Below are positions 38,074-50,599 of a stretch of 64,000 nucleotides of DNA, piece by piece (position 1 is the first letter of the stretch; each line of letters opens with the position of its first letter). The stretch covers positions 124,001 to 188,000 of the forward strand of contig JAIWNF010000026.1 in assembly GCA_025093555.1 (NCBI GenBank). The letters run 5' to 3'. A program made the translations under genes and the position numbers. The notes beneath the pieces were generated by a model. That model had not been told where the DNA came from. It saw nothing but the letters and a program-made list of their open reading frames with translations, and did no database searches. This DNA comes from Circinella umbellata. Lineage: Eukaryota; Mucoromycota; Mucoromycetes; Mucorales; Lichtheimiaceae.

Positions 38074-38740
38074 ACAATACAAATCGTCGCTTCAAAATAA
38101 TAGTGAAAACAAAGAAATCAATAAAAATATAATGACAGAAACCGAAAAAGATGAGCAACAAAAAGAAGAATATCAAGCTCAAACTCAAAAGAATAAAAAT
38201 AAAAAGACCATGACTACTATTATTCCAAAACCAACCACTTCCACTCCCATAAATAACAACAATACTATCACATGGAAATCACCTACAAGACTAAGAGGAC
38301 CACGAATTCCAAGATTAGCAACGAAAAAGATATCGCCACCATCACCTCCACAGTCACCTATTACTACTTCTACCTCGTCTTCAAGCCATCATCCTACAAC
38401 ACCATTAACACCAAAACCAACAGCATCAACGTCAACGTCAAATAAGGGTTTATTAGTTATTAATACTAATACTACAACAAGTACTGTTAATAATAATAAG
38501 AAAATGGCACCAACAAGTCATTTACCTGTACCTATTGGATCTACTCAAAAACGAACTGATATTCGTAAAATTAATAATAATAGTAATAATAACAAATCGA
38601 TAACAGCATCATCTCGATGTGGATTACCAGTCGCTTGTACTAGTAATTATAACACTTCTACTTCTATTTCTAGTAATAATGTTATTACTAATAATAATAC
38701 AGCGTCATTAACTAAATTACCTGTTCGTCGAGCTTCTTAA
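37032..38740 (+). CDS. Uncharacterised Asn/Gln/Ser/Thr-rich protein
   Basis: Exons 37032-37267 and 37375-38740 join in phase to 533 aa. It begins MFFFKKKKAEGKSEKTKST; a Thr-rich N-terminus is followed by polar low complexity with Gln runs, Glu/Lys-rich segments and several Asn runs. The most structured-looking part is a Pro/Arg/Ser segment (WKSPTRLRGPRIPRLATKKI, then SPPSPPQSP), which could be a phosphorylated or cytoskeleton-binding linear region. I recognise no domain. An open frame of this length in one direction, together with a proper intron, argues that it is real. Confidence 0.6.
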
Positions 38741-39060
38741 TTAATTCTTCTACTCTCTATCTTTTTTTTTTATCTTTTATCATCCTTGTCATTATTATTA
38801 TTACTATTAAAATTTGTGCTATATTATTTCTTTAAATAAAACGAAAAAAAAAACAACAAACAATAATTTAGATTGTAATCCATTAGCATGACAATAGTTC
38901 GGAGCTTGTTATACTAAAAGGACACGAGTCTGAAAACTTGTGTGTGTACTTTTTTGCATATATTTTATCATTTTCTTTCTGTTTTTTTTTCTTATACTTT
39001 TACTTTTGCTTCTTCCTCTTCCCCCCTTGATCTTTTTTCTTTAAAAAAAAATATAAAACA
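38741..39060. other. Intergenic upstream of UFD1
   Basis: 320 bp, pyrimidine-rich on the plus strand close to the UFD1 start (CTTCTTCCTCTTCCCCCCTT). No coding sequence. Confidence 0.5.
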
Positions 39061-41125
39061 ATGGTGAGAAGAAAACAATCTTTTTAAAAAAGAGGGGGGG
39101 AAATAGTGTGTGCGTGTATGTGAATTTCAAACATGAGTTGTTTCTTTTTTATGATCAATAAGTACTTACTATCTTTCGACCTATAACAACAATAACAACG
39201 AACAAAGTTTAATGGTGATTTCGATGATGATACTCCATTTACACCTGGATTCTTTGGTGGTTTAGGTCACCCTATGGCTGGACTGATGAATCCTAACCGA
39301 GGTTTTACTGAATTTTATCGTTGCTATCCGATCGCCATGATGCAGAATGGTAGCGATAGAGAAAACGTCAACTATGGTGGCAAAAGTAAGAAACTTGAAG
39401 TTTAATCAACAGCATATATATATAGATCGGTTTAAGAAAAAAAAAACAGACACATGAAAATGAGAAAATATGAAAAACAACTAATCGTTCATGTATATGC
39501 AACATCATGTCGTTTTCTTTATATATCTGTGTATAGTTATTCTTCCGCAGTCAGCTTTAGAAAAACTTTGTAAGAGCATATTTAATAACCATTTATATAT
39601 AATAAGGAAAGAATTAACTATATTTACATATAGCTAACAGAAATATATTATTATATTTTAGCACAATTAAATATCTCTTATCCCATGTTGTTTCGATTAA
39701 CAAATTCAAGTAAGGGTAAAGGAAGCCATGCTGGTGTACTTGAATTTGTTGCTGAAGAAGGACGCGTGTACTTGCCACAATGGGTAAATAAAAAGAAATG
39801 ATAAAGAGATTATGCTTTTTGTGTTAATTAAACAATAATAGTAATAACTCCTTTTTTTTATCCGGGATAATAATAATATTAGATGATGGAAACATTAGAA
39901 TTAGAACCTAATGATTTGATAGAAATCAAGAATACTACCTTACCGTTAGGTTCTTTTGTAAAAATTCAACCACAATCTACTGATTTCCTTGATATTAGTG
40001 ATCCAAAAGCTGTGTAAGTTATATTTCAGTATTTATTGTGTCATTGTTGTTTATGGATAAGTAATGTATTTATGAACTCTTTAAATTTTTTAATAGATTG
40101 GAAAATGCATTACGTAATTTTTCAACATTGACGTTGAATGATACAATTCAAATTACTTATAATGATAAAGTATTTGGTATTAAAGTATTGGAGGTTAAAC
40201 CTAATTTTGAAGAACATTCTGGTATATCCATTATTGAAACTGATTTGGAGGTAAAAAAAAATGGAAAACATCATCTATCAATCTATCTATCTATTCATAA
40301 AAAGTAGAATAGCATGAAAAAGAGGAGAGAAAAGTCGAATGTATTATTATTATTGTTGTTATTGTACAAGAAAAAAACTTAACGTGTTCTTTGGATGATT
40401 GGATGGGGAATTAATATTATAGGTTGATTTTGCTCCACCTGTTGGATATGTTGAACCCACAAGACAAAAGGCACCACCTACTTCATCCATGGTTAGTGTT
40501 ATATACATTTAGTGTCGAATATTCTTCTTAAAACTATATATAACGTCATACTAATATAAGTATGTTTTGTTTATAACATAGAAAAATCAAGTACTTAATG
40601 ATGAATCATTACAAAGAAAGAAACTTGGATTTTCAGCATTTGATGGAAGTGGTCAATCATTGCGTGGCAAAGGAAAAGAGTAAGTAATAATGTTTTATAA
40701 CGGAAAGAATAAAAGATATAGAAAACAAATGGATACTAAGTAAAACTAAATATATATTATATAAAAATAAATAAAGATCTGCTAGATCAAATAAAAAAGT
40801 ATTTGAAAATGATGACAACGATAAAATGGATACAGATGACCAAGAACCACAATTTGATCCAAATGATGATGGACCTTTAGCATTACCTTTTGGTCAACTC
40901 TTCTTTGGTTTCCCAGTAGTATTACCAAAACATCCAGAAGAAGAAGAAGAAAAACCAACTCATGTTTTTGCAGGTGCTGGTCAAACATTAAGAGGAAAAA
41001 AAGGATCTAAACGTGATGGTGGAAAATTGAGTAAGTTATCATTATTACTATTATTATATAACATATAAACATAGCTAAGATTATTGATTAAAACTATTCT
41101 ATTACTAGGTGGTTCGTCTAGATAA
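39061..41125 (+). CDS. UFD1: Ubiquitin fusion degradation protein 1 (UFD1)
   Basis: Cdc48/p97 adaptor that works with Npl4 to extract ubiquitylated substrates, as in ERAD. Exons: 39061-39063 (ATG only), 39208-39385, 39537-39569 (33 nt), 39662-39783, 39883-40013, 40097-40250, 40423-40491, 40582-40679, 40777-41030, 41109-41125; 352 aa. UT3 domain signatures: [90 protein letters not shown], and [13 protein letters not shown]. The C-terminus contains [15 protein letters not shown] and the [12 protein letters not shown] motif. The start codon is followed directly by GTGAGA, and the join gives MFNGDF.., consistent with the MF start of homologues. Confidence 0.93.
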
Positions 41126-41456
41126 AGAAAAAAAAAAGATAAACTCTTTTCTCTTCTCTTTATTTTTACCCTGTTTTTTTTTTCTTTTATCGTTAGATTT
41201 CAAAATGAATTAATTTTTAGATTCTTTTTTTTTTTTCATATCAAAATTGCTGCTAACTTGCTCAAACAAATCCTTTGTCTTTTTTTTTCCTCCTTAACCC
41301 TTCTACCTTATTCTTCCCAAATCCTCCACAAAGCTTCTAAACAAAACATATATATATATATATATATATATAGCATATACATCCACATATTTCTCTCAAT
41401 TTGTTATATTAAAAAATGATGGTTCGGTATATACGATGTGTATATGGATTATTACT
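41126..41456. other. Intergenic between convergent UFD1 and hydrolase genes
   Basis: 331 bp with T runs and an (AT)n tract around 41348-41372. Convergent 3' ends; no gene. Confidence 0.5.
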
Positions 41457-43512
41457 TTATTTATTTTTGTTATAAGTTTGTTGACACCAAATTTGAATAA
41501 GACGTGAAGTATATAAAGAGCGTGGTGACCAACTGACATGAAAAATATGATGAGCAGCCTATTTATTATATTAAAAAAAGAAGATAAGTAAATTCAAACA
41601 ATAGATTTCTTTCTAATTAACAAAAACTTACTGGAAGTTGTACAAAAGCACATTGGGAGTTTATAGCCTTTTCATCTACAACTAAAAATAATCAAATAAT
41701 ATTAATAAATAGAATGAATAATCAAGAAATACGTAATAAATTTAAATAGTACCTTGATCGTAATTCTTTTTAAATCGCTGTCCAATGGAACAATCTACTA
41801 TAGCATCTCTACTACCAGTAATAACAAGGAAAGGAACTAATAATCCATTTTCTTTTGCTTTACCGACAAGATCGACCGGCGAATGCTTGCTTAAAAATTC
41901 AGTATCAATAGTATCTTTCATTGCCACTTTCTTAGCGAAAAATTCACCACGATGAGAATCAGATTGGATATCAAGTGATCCATTTATACTAATAACACCT
42001 TTAACAGATGTATCCACATTTTCAAAACCAGGTTGATATTCAGGTTCATTAGCAGTAAATGCTGTCATAGCAGCAAGATGACCACCTGAAGAATCGCCTG
42101 ATATTATTATAATCGAAAAAAAAAGGTTTCCAGTAAGTAAAGATATATTATAGTAATAAGAATACTAATGACACGTGTGTGTTTTTTAGATACCTGATAA
42201 TACAATAAAATTAGGATCACCACCAAAAGTGCTGATACATCTTTTCAAGTAACGCAAAGCACGTTTAATATCCATAAGATGAATTGGATAAGGATTAACA
42301 GGTGCTAATCTAAAACCAACATTTACAATAATCTATATAAATATATAATTAATTAATTGCTATATAAATATATTTTATATAATTACAATCTTTTATATAT
42401 AACTTAATTATGGAATATTTACCCAATTTTCTTCTGTCAATAAAGTCTTTTCATGCGGATATAAAGTATTTTTATCACCTACTGTCCAAGCTCCGCCATG
42501 AATATGTACCTAAACATTATAATCACATGTGTTTATTATATAATCATAATAAAAGAGAGGGGTCCATAGTCATTATTATTGCTTACCAACACAGGTCTCA
42601 AACCCGAATTTTTAGGTGTCTTTGTCGATTTATAAATATCCAATGCCATTTTGCGTGGTTGATCATGGTCATTTGTACGTTCAATAGCTTCAGTTAATTC
42701 TTCATTGGTTGCATAAGTAACTAAGAAATCACATTTCATAATTGATTAGAGATATAGATACATTATATGTTATTGCTACTATTATATATATATATATATA
42801 TATATACATACTATTAGGATACATGACAATATCTTTTGGAGTCCATAGTGGGTTCATGATACGCTTTGCATAACTTGTGCTATTATTATAATATGGTGAC
42901 ATATCTTCGTGTAAATAATAACATTATCATAGTAACAGTAAAATGAAAATTAAAATAATATTTACCTCATGATACTATCTACAGAGTCAGCAGGGTCACC
43001 ACCAGCCATATCCTTAATGGCTTCTTGAACTACAGCATCTTCCTTCCAACTTTCAACAAACAATAAAAACAAACCAAACAATGTAATATAGTCTAAAAAT
43101 GAAAGTAACCATGGAAGTGTGTAACCTAATAATAATAATAAAAATAATGCATTTTAGGTTAATATCTATTCTTCAACTATATTCATCATTATGTACTATA
43201 TTATATATTCTCACTATTTAAACTCGCATTATTGTTAAAAAAATTCTTCTACTACCACTTACGAAAACCACCAAATAACCAAGTTATTTGTATACTAATA
43301 TATTTGACAAATAAAAGATGCAAAGGTAATTCACTGAATGTTGCGGCCAATACTTCTACAATAATGAGTGGTTTTGGCATAGTTGATGTTTTGAGTGGAA
43401 ACAATTCCAAAATCACTTGTTTATTAAATGCCACGACAAGAATAAACAAGGATAATATGACATTTAAAGCATAACATGTTCCTATTACTGACGTGACAAG
43501 TGTAATCAACAT
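41457..43512 (-). CDS. Membrane-anchored alpha/beta hydrolase (HSL/steryl esterase-like)
   Basis: Exons: 43263-43512, 42966-43125, 42812-42879, 42587-42720, 42423-42509, 42194-42332, 41753-42097, 41632-41681, 41457-41558; 444 aa. The N-terminal ~110 residues hold several hydrophobic segments (ALNVILSLFILVVAF; YITLFGLFLLFV), then the hydrolase domain. The oxyanion-hole motif is HIHGGAW, the nucleophile elbow GDSSGGHLAA, the acid region TGSRDAIVDCS and the catalytic His in AAHHIFH. HGG plus GDS(S)GG is the pattern of the hormone-sensitive-lipase group, which includes kynurenine formamidase, steryl acetyl hydrolase and arylacetamide deacetylase. Exact substrate is not decidable. It faces the DGAT2 gene across 627 bp. 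The first ATG after the in-frame upstream stop-free stretch was taken as start. Confidence 0.85.
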
Positions 43513-44139
43513 GTTCAAAGAAAGAAAAATAAAAGACAACGAGAGAGAAGTTAAATAAAGAACGAAGTGAGGGACCTGTAAAAAGGGGTTCAAGTCAGTG
43601 TGGTGTTATTAATAGGGTGTTAATATGCTTCCTTTTAAAAAGTTATATTCTGTGTTTGACTCCTTGACTTTCTCGCGTGTACTAAAAAAGAAAAAAAGCT
43701 GAGGATAAAAAAAACTTTCGTTTTCTCGAGGAAAAGTTTAATGCGAGTTTTCTTCACTCAAACACAGGCACTCTCTTTTTTTTCAACACACGACAATTTC
43801 ATATTAGGCCGGAGTCAATTATTAGCAAGCAACAACGAGCAAAGCAGTAAAATGAAGTACCTTTTATGATCATGTGAAAAAAACTCATCCACTTTATTTT
43901 TGATTGATATAAAAAAAAATATACATCTTTTTTTGTTCTTATTCACTTTAAAGCTAAGCGTTTCTTATTAAACTCACCTGCTCATACACGTTCCTTTTTT
44001 ATTTATTTATTATATAATATCTAAACACCTTTCTTTTTCTTTCCTTTACTTATTTCTTTTCTCTCTTTTTATTATTCACTTCCCTAACTAACACTCAATA
44101 AAACCCCACACCCTTTTTTTTTTATTTGAGTACATAACA
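43513..44139. promoter_or_regulatory. Divergent promoter region, hydrolase / DGAT2
   Basis: 627 bp between two divergent starts. The DGAT2 side is pyrimidine-rich (CTTTCTTTTTCTTTCC). A possible 5'UTR splice acceptor for the hydrolase (TTTTTACAG on the minus strand) is near 43574. No known binding site was identified. Confidence 0.45.
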
Positions 44140-45292
44140 ATGAAAGAAGTGACAGCAACTTTAATGGAAGAAGATAACAACAGTAAAACACGAAATCAAG
44201 TTCGTTGGGCACCCCTTCATGGCATTCCTTTTGAACGACGCATGCAAATGTTTGCCGTGTGTTCTTGGATATTTATGTTATTTATATGTTTGGTTATATT
44301 TGCTGCTTGTTTTACTCACCCAGTATTATGGCCACTATTAATAGCTTATATTACATTTTTATTTACTGATAAAGCACCAGAAAATGGTGGAAGACGATAC
44401 GATTGGCCACGACGATGGACAATTTGGAAATATTTTGTCGATTATTTCCCTATCAAATTAATTAAAGTAAGTTTTAAAAATAATAATAGATTTGAGAAGT
44501 GGTGGGGGATGGAGTTGATAATAAAAGACGTGCACATGGATAGATAAATAAATATATCATTTCCATGACATTTATTTTGTTGCTCGGTAACTAAAAATAA
44601 AAATAAAAATCAGGAACATGATTTAGATCCAACAGGCAATTATGTATTTGGTTATCATCCTCATGGTATTATATCTATGGGCGCATTTGCAAACTTTGCT
44701 ACTGAAGCAACTGGATTTTCGGAAAAGTTTCCGGGTATTGTCCCTAATTTATTAACACTGGCAAGGTAAAAGAAAAACCTATTGACCTTTTGTTTTCTAC
44801 GCGAAAAGAAAAAGAGACGGTTATATCATTCATCCCATTGATGATATACTGATTCAATAGACAAACATTAACTTTTAATAATACTTATACAAATTATAGT
44901 AATTTTCGATTACCACTTTACCGTGATTTGATTTTATCTCTTGGCATTGCTTCTGTTTCAAGACATTCGTGTGAAAGTATTTTATCATCAGGTCCAGGTC
45001 GCTCTATTGTCATTGTCATTGGTGGGGCAGCGGAGTCATTAAGTGCTCGCCCAGGTATTGCAGATCTTACTCTTAAGCGTCGGCTTGGATTTATCCGACT
45101 TGCTATCAAACATAATGCATCTCTCGTTCCTGTCTTTTCATTTGGTGAAAATGATATTTATGAACAAGTAGATAATGATCAAGGAACAACCGTTTGGAAA
45201 GTTCAAAAGAAAATGCAATCTTTGCTCGGATTCACCATGCCATTGTTTCATGCTCGTGGAATTTTCAACTGTAAGTATTTATTATATCGGTG

Positions 45293-45325
<33 letters not shown>

Positions 45326-45786
45326 TATGATTACTAAATATACCTATATATTATTAGATGATGTGGGTATTATTCCTTTTAGACACCCCATTGTTACTGT
45401 TGGTAATGTATCAATTTTTATTTTATTTTATAAATGATGGGGATTTTACTATATATATCATGTGTGTGGGGTTAAAACAATGAGATGCGAATGACGATGA
45501 GATCAGCAGACTTCAAATTTCATCTATTTGGGATTTCTTTATATCATTTTAACTACTTCCCACTCTTAACTATGAACAAACTAACTAATTGACAAATATT
45601 ATATATACATTTACAGTTGGTAAACCCATTCCTGTACCCAAATTGGAAAAAGATCAAAAAGAACCTACACAAGAACAATTACTTGAAGTTCAAAAACAAT
45701 ATATTGCTGGATTAGAAGATATATTTAACAAATATAAAGATGTTTATGCCAAGGATCGTAAACAAGATCTTCGTATCATTGATTAA
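44140..45786 (+). CDS. DGAT2: Diacylglycerol O-acyltransferase 2 (DGAT2)
   Basis: ER/lipid-droplet enzyme for the last step of triacylglycerol synthesis. Exons: 44140-44466, 44614-44765, 44900-45270, 45358-45402, 45617-45786; 354 aa. Two hydrophobic segments near residues 36-78 form the membrane hairpin. Signatures: VDYFPIKLIK (YFP block), GYHPHGIISMGAF (catalytic HPHG), the GGAAESLSARPG block, RLGFIRLAIKHNASLVPVFS with FGEND, and RHPIVTVVGKPIPV. All are standard for DGAT2 rather than MOGAT or wax synthases, although MOGAT activity cannot be ruled out. Mucoromycota are known oil accumulators, so this gene may matter for storage lipid. Confidence 0.94.
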
Positions 45787-45958
45787 ATAATTTATATAAT
45801 TATCTTTTAACACATAACACAAAACAACAAAACGAATTCAAATCAATTGTATATTCCCAGTATCTTTGTTCTTTTTTTCTCTCTCTCAAGATATTCAACT
45901 ACATACTTAATACTATTCAATTCATATTACACATACACCATTTTTATCCTCATTAAAA

Positions 45959-45963
<5 letters not shown>

Positions 45964-46018
<55 letters not shown>
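45964..46018. repeat. (AC)n microsatellite
   Basis: A 55-bp uninterrupted AC dinucleotide tract about 180 bp after the DGAT2 stop, the purest microsatellite in the window. Confidence 0.95.
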
Positions 46019-46023
<5 letters not shown>

Positions 46024-46679
46024 AAAACATACATTTCTTTATTGTTTCTTCACTACTACCCGTTTTTCTTTTTCTTTGCATCATGGTAATATTAAACATC
46101 ACAAATCTATTGAAAAAATGGAAATTGTTTTTTTTTTGCCCATCGTAAATTGCATGCAATTTATCACTTTTATTGGTTCAAAAATATTGGAATGAACAAC
46201 AATACGGATACCAGCATTGTTTTAGCCACATTCTACTGCTTGTCGTTGTTTTAAAGCTGTAATCATGATCACAACACTAGTGATTATTTTCATCATATTG
46301 GTTAATATCGTGAATAGCAGAACTTTGTCGGATGACGATCATCCATATACACGCTATCTATAAACTACATTTCTTTCCGTTTTCTTTCCATACATTTAGA
46401 TTTCTATTCCATTTCCTCAGCCATTATCAGCCTTTTCGTTCAATGAGTGGTAGATGCGATTAAATAAGATATTAAAATAGATAATAGAAAATGTGAGAAT
46501 CTTTAAGCTTATATTGAAGTACATAAATAATAAACAATAGTAGTCATTATTTTTTTGATTATATTCAAGATTATATAGTATTTATACATTATCTATTTAC
46601 GCTTTATAATATGTTTGATTAAAAATGTACGTATTTCGAGATTAATTTTTAATCATATCATGCTATCGCCATCATTTAA

Positions 46680-46862
46680 ATCGTTACTATTACTATTTTT
46701 TTTTCTTATTATTATCGTTACTGCTACTGTTACTGTTGTTTTTACTCTTATTTTTATTATCATCATAATAATTACTATCATCATCCTTATCATTATTGAC
46801 ATTCTTATTATTATTGTCATTGTCATTGTCATTATTATCATTATTATTATTATTACCATTAT
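46680..46862. repeat. Imperfect ATT/ATC/GTC trinucleotide-type repeat
   Basis: Dense variants of ATT, ATC, CATTGT and TACTGT units over ~180 bp. It makes Ile- and Met-rich open frames on both strands that should not be read as genes. Confidence 0.8.
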
Positions 46863-47474
46863 CGGAAAAAAATATTTCCTTTTTCTTGAGATTCCAATTT
46901 TTCCGGTAAAAATGAGAAAGGGCTAGGGGGTCATATTAGTAATATTATTAAACGTACTATAATTTATACTGTATGAAATGTTTGATTCTATTTTATTCTA
47001 TTCTTATAGTTTTTTATAATATCATACTTCATTAATATTTTTATATGATATACTAGTATAATTAATATTTTTTGTATATATTCCAATATCTACATATAAT
47101 AATCTTTATTTTTTTTCGACCATTATTATGCACTATTGTACTATTACGTACCTTCTTCACTGTTTCCACATTTTTCACGAATACGTAGAACTTTTTCAAT
47201 TATTGAATGCTTCAAAGTTTATCTGTATACATTTATTGTAACAAATGATAAGAGATCAATCCTTTAAACTATATATGTATACAATACACTAGGACAAAAA
47301 AAAGGATAGGAGAGAAATTGATCGACACATTGTCATTATTATCATTTTTTTTTGCCATGGATGAAGTTTAAATTTTAGCTTTTGCTCTTTATTGTTATTG
47401 TTATTGTTCTTTTTGTTTTTTTGAGATTCTACTACATCCGGAAATTCATTATTTTGTGGTAATAATAATTTGCT

Positions 47475-49702
47475 TTATATTTTTTTTTGCTTCTTATTTT
47501 CTGCTTTGCCGATTTTTAAATTATTCAATGAGTTAATCATCCATTTTTTTCCAACTTCACGGTCTTGATTATCTGAAGGTGGTGTTGCTCCATATATGAT
47601 ACCAGAAGATAATGAAGCTAGCATATTGGTATAACTGCCATTGCTGTTACTGTCACTGTCACTGTCACTGTTGCTTTTGTTTTTTCTGTTGCTATTATTT
47701 GACGTGCTCGTGGCAGGAGTAGCATCTACAAACTCACCACTGTTACCTTCTCCATAAAATGGTGATGTAGAATAAAAAACTAATGCAGAAGCTGATCGAG
47801 GACTAACAGGCAAAGTAGTAGTAGGAGTTGTAGTTCGATGATCCTGTAATTTTTCTTTCACATTAACAGCCGAACCCTCACTAACCTGCTGTCCTAAATT
47901 CAGAAATGCATAGCTGCTCAAACTACTTTCCACTTGTGAAGAAGAACCAGCGTCAGCTTGCGATCCCTCTTGTGGTTGGAATACAATAGATGCTTGTGAT
48001 GCATCGGTTTGTGACCTAGCAGTAGACTTTGATTGTTTTGGTGAAAGTGGAATAAAGTCTCGTTGATCAGATGGAATATTATTTTTAGAAGAAGTTTGTA
48101 TGTGTGATGTACTAGTTGCTGATGATGATGATGATGTCGGTAAAACTGGATTAGAGTGTTGCTTTTCAGATTGTGCGTTAATACACGAAGTATTATTATT
48201 TGTATTATTGGTGGGGGTATTTTGTAATTGAGATTGTTGACATGCTTCATTTTCTTGATGCCTGTAAAAATATAAGAAGAACCTGTTAATAAAGATGAGG
48301 CGCATTTTTTATTTGAGAAAAATAAACCTGATGCATATAAATTTACATGTATATTCGAACCGTATTAGCAAGTTTTCTAGCAATGGCGTAGAGTCGCTTA
48401 ATCCATGGGTCTTTTTGTTCGCGAAGCTACAATGTTACAATCAGTATTATATTCGATCCTTTTAAGTTTAGATTCGCCTTATCTATCTAATAATATCAAG
48501 TACTACTCATTCTTTTTTTGTTATTACCATAATGATTTTGGTTTGAGCTTGTCGAGCTTTCAGTTGAGTTTGTATCTCCTTTACTACTGACATTGCGATT
48601 TCCTTACCAGCCCCTTCCTTTCTTAAAAACTTGGCATTACCATTAAATACTATAACAATACAATTTCATAATAAATTAATAAAAAGAAAAACGCATATAT
48701 TACATACAGAAACACAATACCCATAACAAAAAGAGATTAATACTTTACTGTTATACACGGCACCATTTGTTGTGAGAATACTTAATGTTTCGTTCAAAGG
48801 ACATAAACTTAATATGTCTCGAATCGCCTATCTTATAATAACAATAATATAGGTCAATATTTTATACTACTTGCTATATATATAAGAACAATAAAAAGAC
48901 AGCAATAGTTAATATATAACAATTGTTAGTAAACTTACAAGTAAATCAAATATAATTATATTATCGGCGAATCCCAAATATTGATTGTAATGAAGAGGGA
49001 TAGCATCACTGTTATAGATAATTGAGTATGTCCCACAATGGTATTGACTATCATCGCTTAAAGGGTGAGAAGAGACAAAATACACCGCAAAGTGATCAGT
49101 GTTTAAGGGTTCTTTAAAATATTCTTGATCTGTGGTCTGGTTCTTTATCCGATGTAAAAATAAGTTGTCAGTATTAAAAAAAATATAGAGTTCTGTACAA
49201 TATTTGCAATTGTATATACCTCAAGTAGTCGATCCATGTGTCGATCTTCCATTACTTCATTACGATCCAAGTCGAAATTGATCACTTTACGTTGCAGGTC
49301 GCGCTTTCTTTGAAATGATTCAGAAATATCTATAATATTAATAATAAGGTTATAGTTTGAGAATTATTAATTGCAATACAAAATAATATCTTTTTGTTGT
49401 GTTATCACTGTTATTTTTGTTCTTATGATCGTTGTTTCAACGTTTTACATACTCATGTTTTTATTTTACTTTATGTGGAAATTGTGAAAGGAGTGTTCGT
49501 GAAGTTTCCAGGACGAGGTTTCATAGCCCCATTCACAGAAATCAAACTGTGAAAATAATTCTGCCAACATGATTGGCTGAGATGGTTGAGCTCTCTCTTC
49601 CTTTTCTGTCGATAAAGCATTTCCTTTTTCGTACATTATTAATTCTATTGTTTTCTTTGTTGCTTTATCTTTCATTTTTTGGTCATACTCCACCCTACTC
49701 AT
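47475..49702 (-). CDS. Unknown protein, possible degenerate RNase H-fold domain plus Ser-rich tail
   Basis: Exons: 49470-49702, 49220-49307, 48939-49136, 48749-48827, 48528-48649, 48347-48426, 47475-48261; 528 aa, all phases consistent. Residues ~105-265 follow the strand/helix order of RNase H type I: FAVYFVSSHPL .. HCGTYSIIYN (first strands), IIIFDLLAIRDILSLC (helix after the catalytic Glu position), LSILTTNGAVYN (normally IYTDSQYVVN), IAMSVVKEIQTQLKARQ, and WIKRLYAIARKLANTV (normally NE.AD.LAN). The Asp/Glu catalytic positions appear as Ser, Phe/Leu and Thr, so activity would be lost. The C-terminal ~260 residues are Ser/Thr/Asn-rich, with an SDSDSDSN run and a basic end. The RNase H reading is inference from pattern alone. 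Exon 2 uses the acceptor TTTCAAAG, since the nearer ATTATAG breaks the frame. Confidence 0.6.
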
Positions 49703-50071
49703 TTACACGCTCTATATTTTCAAATTATGATATCAAATAATAAAAAAGACAGTTTTTTATGATGCAGATGATGCCTTTTGGGGTTTATACTGTATTTTAT
49801 ATGCTGGGCTATTATGTACTCAGTCAGATTTGTGGAAAGGGTTATGTTGGATCTTCTCGATATGCTTTTTATTATTTTATAGACAAATCCGTAACTTCTT
49901 GAACGCATCACAAAATTTAGCAATGAGCATTAATGTCTGTGTAACGTTGGTCTCCATTGTAATCTAGCGTTTTTCCTAATGATTGGCAGAACGATTTTTT
50001 ACATCATGGCGGCTGGGAACTTTTTTTTTTAAGTGAGGGAAATTTTATAGTGGCAGCTGTAATTCTAAATT
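49703..50071. other. Upstream region of the RNase H-like gene
   Basis: 369 bp, AT-rich, between the minus-strand start and the outer edge of the left inverted repeat. No gene is seen. Confidence 0.5.
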
Positions 50072-50599
50072 GATGGCAGAATTATTCAGTTTTGACGGCG
50101 ACCATAGATTGTAACTCTCGTTACAACATTCCCTCTCTTCTTCCCTGGATATCAAAGAAATGCAAATAGAGAATGTTGTAGGACAAATGTTATTTAAATT
50201 TATTATTAGAATGTATTGATGATTTATCAGGCCTAAATATATTTTGATACACAATCCACAGGTATATGATTTGAGCATAACAAAGTGTTGTTACAAAAAA
50301 GTACACACAAAGTTAATTTTGCTCATAATAATCATAAAGTTATGATGTCTCTAATATAGAGTATATAAAAAAGGTACATACATAAAAAATTTAAAGTAAA
50401 GATTGCAGGGAAGATCGACGCAAAAAGACATAAGCAAGGCTCGTCATAAAGTTGTTCTGGACATGAACATAAAGATAAAATAAAGCAAAGGAGTCCATTG
50501 TAAAGTTCAAGGCAGACTTGTTCTATCCCATTATTTGGTGGTTTCATTCTACGCTTGAACAGGTAGAGCCGGTTTTTGAAAATGGGCCACGTTTTCAAA
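50072..50599 (-). repeat. Left copy of a ~535-bp inverted repeat
   Basis: The minus-strand sequence matches the plus strand of 56023-56564 along its whole length with scattered substitutions and small indels (by eye, close to 90% identical). Shared landmarks: outer end GATGGCAGAATTATT, the stretch CCACCAAATAATGGGAT, the perfect run GAGCAAAATTAACTTTGTGT, and inner end TTGAAAACGTGG. In both copies a short open frame reads MKPPNNG followed by LCFILSLCSCPEQLYDE; whether it was ever translated is unknown. Confidence 0.88.

Larger units (their letters stand above)
45787..47474. other. 1.7-kb intergenic region with microsatellites
   Basis: Contains the (AC)n tract (45964-46018) and an imperfect (ATT/ATC/GTC)n region at about 46680-46862, where open frames of Ile/Met only reflect the repeat. 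No supported gene; it separates the 3' ends of DGAT2 and the minus-strand RNase H-like gene. Confidence 0.6.

Noticed and set aside
37529..38082. Minus-strand frames opposite the Asn/Gln-rich gene
   Set aside because: Leu/Val/Cys-rich shadows of AAC/CAA codon runs on the plus strand; the plus-strand gene has a matching intron.
45847..46159. Frames with poly-His/Thr or poly-Cys/Val
   Set aside because: Generated by the (AC)n microsatellite.
46615..46926. Open frames rich in Ile/Thr (+) and Ile/Met (-)
   Set aside because: They are translations of an imperfect ATT/ATC trinucleotide repeat with no start context, introns or homology.
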